From positions 29,575 to 93,574 of the forward strand of contig CAMBZR010000001.1 of NCBI GenBank assembly GCA_945872285.1: a DNA stretch of 64,000 nucleotides, read 5' to 3'. Of the stretch, positions 30,183 through 37,775 are shown in pieces. Numbering within the stretch: position 1 is the stretch's first letter; each line of letters opens with the position of its first letter. The notes below the pieces were generated by a model. That model did no database searches. It saw nothing but the letters and a program-made list of their open reading frames with translations, and was not told the origin of the DNA. The stretch comes from Bordetella parapertussis (GTDB lineage: Bacteria > Pseudomonadota > Gammaproteobacteria > Burkholderiales > Burkholderiaceae_B). Position numbers and translations under genes: made by a program.

Positions 30183-30974
30183 TTGCTACGCATCACTTCA
30201 CTGAACCTAAACGGTATCCGTTCGGCCTATAACAAAGGGCTCGCGAACTGGTTAAAAGTACATCAGGCCGACATTCTTTGCCTTCAAGAACTCAAAGCCC
30301 ACCTCGCTGACATTCACGAAGATTTCCAACACCCACTCGACTATACCGGCCATTTTTTTGCCGCCGAGAAAAAGGGCTATAGCGGCGTAGGGCTCTATTT
30401 GAAACAGCAGCCTGAGCATGTGATCCAAGGTATCGGCTGCGAAGAGTTCGATCTTGAGGGGCGTGTGATTCGGGCCGACTGGTCAAATATTTCTGTGATC
30501 AGCGCCTATTTGCCCTCTGGCTCGAGCGGCCCCGAGCGGCAAGAGGCCAAGTTTCGGTTTCTCGACCAATTTGGCCCGTGGCTGCAAGGCTTAATGGAAG
30601 GTCATAAAAAGACCAAGCGCGAGTACGTGATTTGCGCCGACTGGAATATCGCACACAAAGAAATCGACCTGAAAAACTGGAAGTCGAATCAAAAAAATTC
30701 AGGCTTTACGCCTGAAGAGCGCGCTTGGGTCACAAAGGTGATCGATGAGGTGGGCTTTGTCGATGTTTTCAGGCAACTCGATCCACGCGCTGAACAATAC
30801 ACCTGGTGGAGCAATCGCGGCCAGGCCTGGGCCAAAAACGTTGGGTGGCGACTCGACTATCAGCTTGTGACGCCCGGCCTAGCTGCACGAGCAAAAGCCG
30901 CTAGTATTTACAAAGACGAACGCTTTTCTGATCATGCGCCGCTCACGATTGATTACGACTTTGCGTTGAAGTGA
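30183..30974 (+). CDS. xth: Exodeoxyribonuclease III
   Basis: A 263-residue AP endonuclease/3' exonuclease of the EEP superfamily acting in base-excision repair. Motifs are ITSLNLNGIRSA, the Glu in LCLQELKA, DWNIAHKEID, RLDYQ and FSDHAPLTIDY. The start is TTG 30183: AGGAG lies 7 bases upstream and translation gives MLRITSLNLNG. An upstream in-frame TTG at 30165 is less likely. Divergent from pyrE, whose start is 62 bases away. Confidence 0.92.
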   Translation: MLRITSLNLNGIRSAYNKGLANWLKVHQADILCLQELKAHLADIHEDFQHPLDYTGHFFAAEKKGYSGVGLYLKQQPEHVIQGIGCEEFDLEGRVIRADWSNISVISAYLPSGSSGPERQEAKFRFLDQFGPWLQGLMEGHKKTKREYVICADWNIAHKEIDLKNWKSNQKNSGFTPEERAWVTKVIDEVGFVDVFRQLDPRAEQYTWWSNRGQAWAKNVGWRLDYQLVTPGLAARAKAASIYKDERFSDHAPLTIDYDFALK

Positions 30975-31044
30975 GTTTGTCAGCAGGTGATTCGCACGCA
31001 GTACGCACAAGCTAGGCCGACACGGCGTGCCAAAATAATTTTGC

Positions 31045-32319
31045 TTACAAGCCACGCGCGTCAATGCGCTCGATATCTTGTCTGCGCCAGTGCAACAACC
31101 ACAGTCCGGGCAGAGCGATCAAGACCGTCAGTAAAAAAAACACCGGCCAACCCGCAACCTGCACCAACTGGGGCGTTAAGGGGCCGGCGAGATAGGTGCG
31201 CCCGACGGCCGACAACGCGGAAAGTAACGCAAATTGCGTCGCAGAAAACTGTTGATTGCAAAGCCCCATCAAGAGTGCCACAAAAGCTGCGGTCCCCATC
31301 CCGCCGCATAAGTTTTCGATGCCAACGCCAGCGGCCATCAGCCATACGTTGTGAGGGCCTACCGAGATGACCCAGAACCCCACGTTTGAAACCGCTTGCA
31401 AGACGCCAAAGAGCATCAACGAGCGATACAAACCCAGACGCGCCATTAACGCGCCACCCGCCAACGCTCCAACAATCGTGGCCGCTAAACCCAATAATTT
31501 ATTGACCGTGCCCACTTCTGTTGCGGTGTAGCCTGCAGCACGAATCAAAAAAGTAGTCGACAAGGCTCCTGCAAACGCGTCACCCAACTTATACAAAACA
31601 ATCAACACCAACACCGTCACGGCCTCGGGTCGCCCAAAAAACTCACGGAAGGGTTCAAGCACCGCTTGCTTCAAAGAGCGCGGCGTTAGCGCAGGCACCT
31701 CGGGCTCGGGCGCCCAAAAGCTTGCCAGCGCCACCAACAACATCAAGGCTCCCATCAGCAGGTAGGTTGACCCCCAGCCCAGCCACTGATCGGCCAAAAT
31801 CAACGCCAAGCCGCCCGACACTAACATCGCCAAGCGGTAACCCAAGACCGATAACGCCGCCCCCGCACCACGCTCATCTTTGCGCAACACGTCGCTGCGA
31901 TACGCGTCAAAAGCGATGTCTTGCGTGGCCGAAAAAAACGCTACAAATACCGCCACGAACGCCAGAAGCCACAAACTTTTGCCCGGAGACAACGAGCCCA
32001 TTGCCAACAAGCCTAGCGCCAGCAACACCTGCATCAATACCATCCAGCCTCGCCTGCGACCCAGCCACGGCGGCGCATACCGGTCAACTAGGGGCGCCCA
32101 TAAAAACTTTAAGGTGTAGGCCGTGCCCACCAGCGTCAAAAAGCCGATCTCTTGTAACGAGACTTGCTCGATGGTTGCCCAAGCCTGCAACGTCCCACCG
32201 GTCAAGGCCAGGGGCAAGCCGCTGGCAAAACCGAGTGCCAGCAAGGGTGCGACGCGCGGACTGGTATAAAGCTTTGAGAGAGCCACGGTTACGACCGGTG
32301 CTGCATTGGGCTCGCTCAT
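31045..32319 (-). CDS. ampG: AmpG-type muropeptide MFS permease
   Basis: A 424-residue, roughly 12-helix inner-membrane permease of the AmpG family, which brings anhydro-muropeptides into the cytoplasm for wall recycling. Matching features are FASGLPLALTGGTLQAWA, KFLWAPLVDRYAPPWLGRRR and FFSATQDIAFDAYRSDVL. Its start overlaps the metW end by 4 bases, so it is part of the metX-metW unit and should follow the same upstream control. Confidence 0.9.
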   Translation of the reverse strand: MSEPNAAPVVTVALSKLYTSPRVAPLLALGFASGLPLALTGGTLQAWATIEQVSLQEIGFLTLVGTAYTLKFLWAPLVDRYAPPWLGRRRGWMVLMQVLLALGLLAMGSLSPGKSLWLLAFVAVFVAFFSATQDIAFDAYRSDVLRKDERGAGAALSVLGYRLAMLVSGGLALILADQWLGWGSTYLLMGALMLLVALASFWAPEPEVPALTPRSLKQAVLEPFREFFGRPEAVTVLVLIVLYKLGDAFAGALSTTFLIRAAGYTATEVGTVNKLLGLAATIVGALAGGALMARLGLYRSLMLFGVLQAVSNVGFWVISVGPHNVWLMAAGVGIENLCGGMGTAAFVALLMGLCNQQFSATQFALLSALSAVGRTYLAGPLTPQLVQVAGWPVFFLLTVLIALPGLWLLHWRRQDIERIDARGL

Positions 32320-33011
32320 GAGCGCCTACGGGCAAGCTGCTGAGGGTCTGCCGTAAAGCGATACGCCGCCAAGGTACTGCGCCAACCCGCCAGTAACTTG
32401 ACCTCGCGCTTGGCATTAAACGTCGCGCGCTCAAGAATGCTGAAACCGAGTTTGTGGGCCAGGCGTTCAAAGTCTTTCAGGGTGCACAGATGAATATTGG
32501 GCGTGTCATGCCAGTCGTAAGGCATTTGACCCGTCACTGGCATACGCCCCGAAAGAATCGACCAACCATGTGGCCAGTAACCAAAGTTTGGAAACGAGAC
32601 GATCGCTTCGCGCCCGACACGCGTCATTTCTCGCAGCAGGTGTTCCGTGTTGTGCATCGACTGTAGTGTCTGCGAAAGCACCACAATGTCAAACTGCTGA
32701 TCATCAAACATGGCTAGGCCATCTTCAAGGTTTTGCTGAATGACGTGCACGCCGCGTTGCACGCAGGTCAGCACCCGCTCATCGCTAATTTCAACGCCAA
32801 TGCCTTGCACGGCCTTACTGCGCTTGAGGTGCGCAAGCAACGTCCCGTCCCCGCAGCCCAAATCAAGCACGCGAGTCTGCGGCTGTACCCATTGCGCGAT
32901 GCGGGCAAGATCGCCACGCAGCTCTGCCGCTTGGGGCACTTGCAACGAGCCGATGACTCGGGCCTGAGCCGCTGGTGGCGTCTGACTTGTAGCGTTTGTG
33001 TCGTGACTCAT
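32316..33011 (-). CDS. metW: Methionine biosynthesis protein MetW
   Basis: A 231-residue SAM-dependent methyltransferase-fold protein. It shows [15 protein letters not shown] (motif I) and the MetW signatures [27 protein letters not shown] and [11 protein letters not shown]. MetW works with MetX; the biochemical role is still not well defined. The coding region overlaps metX by 4 bases upstream and ampG by 4 bases downstream. The N-terminus has about 30 residues before the core. Confidence 0.95.
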   Translation of the reverse strand: MSHDTNATSQTPPAAQARVIGSLQVPQAAELRGDLARIAQWVQPQTRVLDLGCGDGTLLAHLKRSKAVQGIGVEISDERVLTCVQRGVHVIQQNLEDGLAMFDDQQFDIVVLSQTLQSMHNTEHLLREMTRVGREAIVSFPNFGYWPHGWSILSGRMPVTGQMPYDWHDTPNIHLCTLKDFERLAHKLGFSILERATFNAKREVKLLAGWRSTLAAYRFTADPQQLARRRS

Positions 33012-34237
33012 CGCTGCGCCTCGGGCTGGGTATTGACTGCATTCAGTGTCGCGGCAATCCGCAAAAAGTATGCGCGCATCAAACCATGATAGCGAGCATC
33101 ATCAAGCAAAAAGGCGTCATGCCCATGAGGCGCGTCAATTTCAGCGTACGTTGCAGCCTGTTCATTTTTAAGCAACGCTTGGACGATTTCTCGCGAGCGC
33201 GCAGGCGCAAACCGCCAGTCTGTTGTAAATGAAATCAGCAAAAAATCTGCCGTGGCCGGCGCCAGCGCTTTGGCTAAATCGCCGTTTGTTGTACGCGCAG
33301 GATCAAAATAATCAAGCGCGCGAGTGATCAACAGATAAGTATTAGCATCAAAGTAGCGTGAAAATTTTTCGCCCTGATACCGCAGATAAGATTCGACCTC
33401 AAACTCAACACCATAGCCATAATGAAACGCGCCTCCTGCGGCAGGCTCGCGCTGGGTTCGTCCAAATTTTTCAGCCATATCGTCGTCTGACAAGTAGGTG
33501 ATGTGCCCCACCATCCGTGCGACCGACAATCCATGACGCGGTACGGTTTGGTGCGCATAATAATCACCACCATGAAACTCAGGATCAGTAATAATCGCGC
33601 GCCGCGCCACTTCGTTAAAAGCAATATTCTGTGCGGATAACCTTGGCGTCGAGGCAACCACCACACAATGCGCAACTCGCTGGGGTAACGTGATCGCCCA
33701 GCTTAAGGCCTGCATACCACCAAGCGAGCCTCCCATGACGGCAGCAAAGCGCTCGATCCCGAGCTCGTCTGCCACGCGAGCCTGCGCGCGTACCCAATCC
33801 TCAACAGTCAAGACCGGAAACGCAGCCCCCCAGGGCTTGCCAGTTTCGGGTCGGACAGTGGCCGGACCAGTCGAACCAAAACACGAACCAAGATTATTGA
33901 TACCAATCACAAAAAATACATTGGTATCCACGGGTTTGCCGGGGCCAACCAAATTGTCCCACCAGCCAATATCCTCAGGGTTGTCGGCGGCGCGACCCGC
34001 CACATGATGCGAGGCGTTCAACGCGTGACACACCAATACCGCGTTGCTGGCCTGAGGGTTGAGCGTGCCGTAGGTTTCAATCGCCAACTCGTAGGAGTTG
34101 ATCGTCTGCCCGCTACTCAGGGCAAGCGGCTCGTGAAACTGAAAAAACTGAGTACGGACAACTCCCACCGAGCCTGCCTGCGCTTCGGTAGCCGTTTTTG
34201 AAGCGTGCGCGTCTTGAGAAACGAACTGTGTGGTCAT
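33008..34237 (-). CDS. metX: Homoserine O-acyltransferase MetX
   Basis: A 409-residue alpha/beta-hydrolase-fold enzyme that acylates L-homoserine in the committed step to methionine. The nucleophile elbow is [10 protein letters not shown]; the catalytic Asp and His are in FTTDWRFAP and [11 protein letters not shown]. The acyl donor (acetyl- or succinyl-CoA) cannot be settled from what I can see. The start is ATG 34237, with AAGAAGG upstream lying inside the predicted SAM-II aptamer tail. First gene of metX-metW-ampG. Confidence 0.95.
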   Translation of the reverse strand: MTTQFVSQDAHASKTATEAQAGSVGVVRTQFFQFHEPLALSSGQTINSYELAIETYGTLNPQASNAVLVCHALNASHHVAGRAADNPEDIGWWDNLVGPGKPVDTNVFFVIGINNLGSCFGSTGPATVRPETGKPWGAAFPVLTVEDWVRAQARVADELGIERFAAVMGGSLGGMQALSWAITLPQRVAHCVVVASTPRLSAQNIAFNEVARRAIITDPEFHGGDYYAHQTVPRHGLSVARMVGHITYLSDDDMAEKFGRTQREPAAGGAFHYGYGVEFEVESYLRYQGEKFSRYFDANTYLLITRALDYFDPARTTNGDLAKALAPATADFLLISFTTDWRFAPARSREIVQALLKNEQAATYAEIDAPHGHDAFLLDDARYHGLMRAYFLRIAATLNAVNTQPEAQR

Positions 34238-34242
34238 ACGGA

Positions 34243-34297
34243 CCTTCTTTAGCGGGATTTATGAGGCGCCCGCAAGCGGATCGAGCAAATCGGCGCC
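34243..34297 (-). promoter_or_regulatory. SAM-II-type riboswitch in the metX leader
   Basis: On the minus strand: GGCGCC (34297-34292), then the loop beginning GATTT, then a CTTGCG segment, a second GGCGCC (34270-34265) closing P1, then ATAAAT and GCTAAAGAAGG (34253-34243). Order, spacing and conserved blocks follow the SAM-II consensus that I recall (GAUUU, AUAAAU, GCUAAAnAAGG). The terminal AAGAAGG is also the metX ribosome-binding site, five bases before ATG, so SAM binding should hide it and lower translation. Identification is by eye, without a covariance model. Confidence 0.82.
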
Positions 34298-34308
34298 AAC
34301 TGAGTCAA

Positions 34309-34316
34309 ATTCTAGC
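34309..34316 (-). promoter_or_regulatory. Candidate extended -10 promoter of metX
   Basis: The minus strand reads TGCTAGAAT, with TAGAAT at 34314-34309 and the extended TG immediately upstream. Transcription would begin about 7 bases further on, just ahead of the riboswitch P1 stem, giving a leader of roughly 65 bases. No clear -35 box is seen. Confidence 0.45.
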
Positions 34317-34499
34317 ATTGCGAACCCCTCACTTGGTACAGACGCATACATTAGTAACAATTTGAATCTTTAAACCCCCAAAATCTTACAAATGGCTACA
34401 AATTTTTTCTGACTGTCAGGGGTTTTGCGAATTTGCAGAGCCGCAGGATCAGGGCACACTGTGACACCAACTTTAGCCACAGCAGGAGCCAGACACGCC

Positions 34500-34781
34500 A
34501 TGACTCAACCCACGCTCTCTCAAAGAGAACTCGAATGCCTCGAATGGGTGTCGTTTGGCAAGACCAGTTGGGAGACCGCTATTATTTTGGGCGTCAGCGA
34601 AAGGACGATCAATTTTCATCTTCTGAACGCTTGCCGAAAACTCAACGTGTATGGTCGTCAAGCCGCTGTGGCGCTAGCGTTGCGACAAAACCTGCTGCAC
34701 GGCTTAACAGTCAAGCGGGTGGTGACCCCACCGCCCGAGCCTGCAACCCAACGCGCTATCGCAGAACCAGCGAACGCATAA
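34500..34781 (+). CDS. Solo LuxR-type helix-turn-helix protein
   Basis: A 93-residue protein consisting almost only of a GerE/LuxR DNA-binding domain: LSQRELECLEWVSFGKTSWE, ILGVSERTINFHLLNACRKL and the closing NVYGRQAAVALALR. No autoinducer-binding or receiver domain precedes it; the C-terminus is a Pro/Ala-rich tail. ATG 34500 has AGGAG about 11 bases upstream, and nothing upstream in frame looks like coding sequence. The target is unknown. Its 3' end overlaps the convergent lipoprotein gene by 26 bases. Confidence 0.78.
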   Translation: MTQPTLSQRELECLEWVSFGKTSWETAIILGVSERTINFHLLNACRKLNVYGRQAAVALALRQNLLHGLTVKRVVTPPPEPATQRAIAEPANA

Positions 34782-35259
34782 ACTCGACAGCATGCTCTTT
34801 TGACAGCGATTTTTTAGGGCCAGACACCGCCATCTGGATCAACATGCCACGGTGGATCAGTACTTTTCCTAGCAAGCGCGAGGGCTGGCCCGCTACCACG
34901 GACTCAAGCTCGAAGAGTTCACCTGCCAACGCGGGCGTCGTTGGGGCTTGGCCCACCTTAGCCGCCAAAGCGGTGACAAACGCTTGCACCAGTTGCTGAA
35001 GCTGAATCGGCTCAAGCGACGGACTCAAGGGTGCGTATCCCACTGAAAATACCGACTGATCTACGGCTGCTGAGGTTAAAGAAAATGCTAAATCGATTCC
35101 CTTGACTTGCAACTTGCGCTGCTCGGTCTGAACCCGCGACGGGAACATAACAACGGCTCGGTCTTGGGCGACCGACAGCTCACGCCAGTTGTATTCAGGC
35201 GTACAGCCCGCTAGCCAAACTGCGACTAATATCACTAATAAAAACTTAACCTTTGGCAT
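34756..35259 (-). CDS. Predicted outer-membrane or periplasmic lipoprotein, function unknown
   Basis: A 167-residue protein with a lipoprotein signal peptide: MPKVKFLLVILVAVWLAGC, lipidation Cys at residue 19. The mature part has no domain I recognise; it looks like a compact mixed alpha/beta protein ending KEHAVEFMRSLVLR. The frame extends to 35391, but ATG 35259 is fixed by the signal peptide. It is divergent from gshA (89 bases between starts). Confidence 0.72.
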   Translation of the reverse strand: MPKVKFLLVILVAVWLAGCTPEYNWRELSVAQDRAVVMFPSRVQTEQRKLQVKGIDLAFSLTSAAVDQSVFSVGYAPLSPSLEPIQLQQLVQAFVTALAAKVGQAPTTPALAGELFELESVVAGQPSRLLGKVLIHRGMLIQMAVSGPKKSLSKEHAVEFMRSLVLR

Positions 35260-35347
35260 TCTTTGCTCTCCTTCATTCCTGCGATCACCAAGAGAGATTT
35301 TCGCACTTGTTGTTAAACTCGACTTTTGCTTCACCTCAGGATTGTCT

Positions 35348-36913
35348 GTGATCTCAACGCTGTCCAAACGCTTAGCCCTATTACAGGCCAACCCAGAGGT
35401 GCTCGCTCAATCCTTGCGGGGAATCGAAAAAGAGGGGTTACGTGTTGATCTGCGGGGTCGGCTGTCAACCCAGTCACATCCCACCGCTTTGGGTGCGGCC
35501 CTCACCCACCCAACCATCACGACCGACTATTCAGAGGCTTTACTCGAACTGATTACAGGTACCCACAACACCGTGGGGGCCTTATTCGGCGAGCTCGACC
35601 AGGTGCATCGCGTGGTCGCCACCCATCTGGGCGACGAGTTGCTCTGGAACCACTCAATGCCGGCTCAGCTACCTGCCGAGGCCGACATCCCGATCGCCTG
35701 GTACGGCACCTCGAACACCGGCATGATCAAGCATGTCTATCGCCGCGGACTCGCCCAGCGTTATGGCAAAACCATGCAATGTATCGCCGGCGTGCACTAC
35801 AACTTTTCGTTTAGCGAGGCCTTTTGGGATAGGCTCGAGCTCCCACAGGCGTTGGCTAAAGACCGACGCTCTGCGGGCTACATCTCCTTGATCCGCAACT
35901 TCACACGTTATAGCTGGTTACTGATGTATTTGTTTGGCTCATCTCCGGCGGTCTCACGCGGGTTCTTGCGCGGCCAAACAGCAGATTTGCAGGCGCTAGG
36001 CGACGACACGCTTTACCTGCCCTACGCGACGAGCTTGCGCATGAGCGATCTTGGCTATCAGAATAAAGCCCAAGCAGGCTTAAAGCTTTGTTACAACGAT
36101 CTGACGATGTTTTTACAACGACTGTATGACGCGGTCACAACCCCCTGGCCCGCCTACGAAAAAATCGGCACGCATCAAGCCGGACAATGGCTGCAGCTCA
36201 ATGCCAACGTCCTGCAGATCGAAAACGAGTTCTATTCAAGTATTCGACCCAAACGCACCACCGGCCCCTGCGAACGTCCAATTACAGCGCTTGCCGAGCG
36301 CGGTATCCAATACATCGAAGTGCGCTGCCTCGATATTGATCCAACTGAGCCCCTTGGCATCTCAGAGCAAACCGCACGCTTTGTCGACGCCTTTTTACTT
36401 TTTTGCGCCCTCCAAGACAGCCCACCCTTTGCCGACAGTGGTTGGTGCCCCGAAAGTGCTGCCAATTTTGCCGGTGTCGTCAAACAAGGCCGTGCCCCTG
36501 GTTTACAGCTCAGTCGCGAGGATAAAGACGTCGCGCTAGCGAGCTGGGCTCAAGAGTTGCTCGACCAGATCGGCCTGTGTGCGCAGACCTTAGGGGGTGC
36601 GTTAAACGATGGCCTCTATATACAAGCCGTCAAAGCGCAATATGAAAAAGTCGTTAACACAGCTTGCACGCCGTCTGCCCGCATGCTTGACGGATTAAAA
36701 GAGTCGGGGGCTTCGCATCAAGACTATGCGCTCGCTTTGAGCCGTCACCACGCCCAAACCTTGCGCCAGACGGGCTTAAGCGAAGCAGAACAGCGCTTAG
36801 CGGTGCAACAGGCCAGGCAATCGCTTGCCGACCAGGTCGCCCTTGAGACCAACGATGCCGAAGGCTTTGATGAGTACGTTGCCAGATTTCATCGGGCGCT
36901 TAAAGCCCCTTGA
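35348..36913 (+). CDS. gshA: Glutamate-cysteine ligase (E. coli GshA type)
   Basis: A 521-residue enzyme forming gamma-glutamylcysteine, the first step of glutathione synthesis. Strong similarity to the gamma-proteobacterial type is visible: GIEKEGLRVD, ALGAALTHPTITTDYSEALLE, YGTSNTGMIKHVYRRGLAQR and CIAGVHYNFS. The frame opens at 35189, but GTG 35348 has AGGA upstream and gives a length close to E. coli GshA (518). No gshB is in the window. Confidence 0.94.
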   Translation: MISTLSKRLALLQANPEVLAQSLRGIEKEGLRVDLRGRLSTQSHPTALGAALTHPTITTDYSEALLELITGTHNTVGALFGELDQVHRVVATHLGDELLWNHSMPAQLPAEADIPIAWYGTSNTGMIKHVYRRGLAQRYGKTMQCIAGVHYNFSFSEAFWDRLELPQALAKDRRSAGYISLIRNFTRYSWLLMYLFGSSPAVSRGFLRGQTADLQALGDDTLYLPYATSLRMSDLGYQNKAQAGLKLCYNDLTMFLQRLYDAVTTPWPAYEKIGTHQAGQWLQLNANVLQIENEFYSSIRPKRTTGPCERPITALAERGIQYIEVRCLDIDPTEPLGISEQTARFVDAFLLFCALQDSPPFADSGWCPESAANFAGVVKQGRAPGLQLSREDKDVALASWAQELLDQIGLCAQTLGGALNDGLYIQAVKAQYEKVVNTACTPSARMLDGLKESGASHQDYALALSRHHAQTLRQTGLSEAEQRLAVQQARQSLADQVALETNDAEGFDEYVARFHRALKAP

Positions 36914-36934
36914 TGAAGCGTGATGCCTGCTCAG

Positions 36935-37009
36935 TGGTGCGCCCGACAGGAATCGAACCTGTATCGAGAGTTTCGGAAACTCTTATTCTATCCATTGAAC
37001 TACGGGCGC
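36935..37009 (-). tRNA. tRNA-Arg (anticodon CCG)
   Basis: The minus strand folds as a full cloverleaf: acceptor arms GCGCCCG/CGGGCGC, D-arm GTTCAATGGATAGAA, anticodon stem AGAGT/ACTCT around loop TTCCGAA (anticodon CCG, codon CGG), T-arm ACAGGTTCGATTCCTGT, and an encoded CCA at 36937-36935. Confidence 0.95.
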
Positions 37010-37019
37010 CGAGCAAGGC

Positions 37020-37025
37020 ATTATA
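37020..37025 (-). promoter_or_regulatory. Candidate -10 box for tRNA-Arg
   Basis: A perfect TATAAT on the minus strand ends 10 bases before the tRNA 5' end, followed by a GC-rich discriminator. No good -35 hexamer is present. A second TATAAT on the plus strand (37077-37082) may belong to the cytochrome gene. Confidence 0.4.
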
Positions 37026-37201
37026 GCGGTAGCCCAAAACGTTAGGCGATAGCTCCCCGAGTAGGTCTGATCCCGCTATAATCCGTCGTCTTATCCAAAC
37101 GCAGTTACACCATTTTTTAATCCAGCCGCCTTGTTTGGCAGCGCTTCAGGCATTAGCACTGAAACGTTGACTGATAAGGCGAAGACTCGCAGGGCTTGGT
37201 C

Positions 37202-37726
37202 ATGAGCAACACGCAACACAACGAAGAACACGATTCAATCATCAAAACCCCTAAGCAACTCATTACGATCATCGTGCTTGCTTTAGTAGTTCCAATTATC
37301 GTTATCATCATGCTGGTCAATATGGTTGCCGCCGGCAATGCGCCGGTCGCCGGCTCCGACTCCCTCGGGCCCGAAGCAACTGCTAAACGTATCGCGCCGG
37401 TCGCTCGGCTTGCAGTCGTAGACGCAAGCGGCCCAAAGGTCTTTAAAACGGGCGATCAGGTGTACAAGGCCGTTTGTGCCGGCTGTCATCAGGCAGGCGT
37501 GGCCGGCGCCCACAAGTTTGGTGACACGCAAGCTTGGTCGGTTCCTATCAAAACCGGCTTAGACGCTATGGTTGCGAGTGTAGTCAAAGGCAAAAATGCC
37601 ATGCCCGCAAAGGGTGGCAATCCTTCACTGGATGACTTCGAAATCACCCGTGCCGTGGTTTATATGACAAACAGTGCTGGCACGAGCTTTCCAGAACCCG
37701 TCGCACCAGCACCCGCTGCAAAATAA
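37202..37726 (+). CDS. Membrane-anchored c5-type cytochrome c
   Basis: A 174-residue protein with a short cytoplasmic N-terminus, one membrane helix (about 20-43) and a periplasmic class I cytochrome c domain. The haem-binding motif is CAGCH (residues 92-96); the likely axial Met is in NAMPAKGG. Spacing and the PAKGGNPSLDDFEITRAVVYM stretch match cytochrome c5/CycA-like domains that feed terminal oxidases. ATG 37202 was chosen over TTG 37196. Followed by a strong terminator. Confidence 0.88.
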   Translation: MSNTQHNEEHDSIIKTPKQLITIIVLALVVPIIVIIMLVNMVAAGNAPVAGSDSLGPEATAKRIAPVARLAVVDASGPKVFKTGDQVYKAVCAGCHQAGVAGAHKFGDTQAWSVPIKTGLDAMVASVVKGKNAMPAKGGNPSLDDFEITRAVVYMTNSAGTSFPEPVAPAPAAK

Positions 37727-37744
37727 CGAGAGCATCAGCCATCA

Positions 37745-37772
37745 AAAGCGCACCCCTCGGTGCGCTTTTTTA
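37745..37772 (+). terminator. Rho-independent terminator after the cytochrome gene
   Basis: AAAGCGCACC (37745-37754) pairs with GGTGCGCTTT (37759-37768) around a CCTC loop, continuing into a T-run to 37771. It ends 4 bases before the convergent rep stop and has A-rich 5' bases, so it may work in both directions. Confidence 0.85.
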
Positions 37773-37775
37773 TTA

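Noticed and set aside
31722-32321. A 199-codon plus-strand frame opposite ampG
   Set aside because: The translation is Pro/Ser/Thr-rich and low in structure; ampG on the minus strand has clear family signatures.
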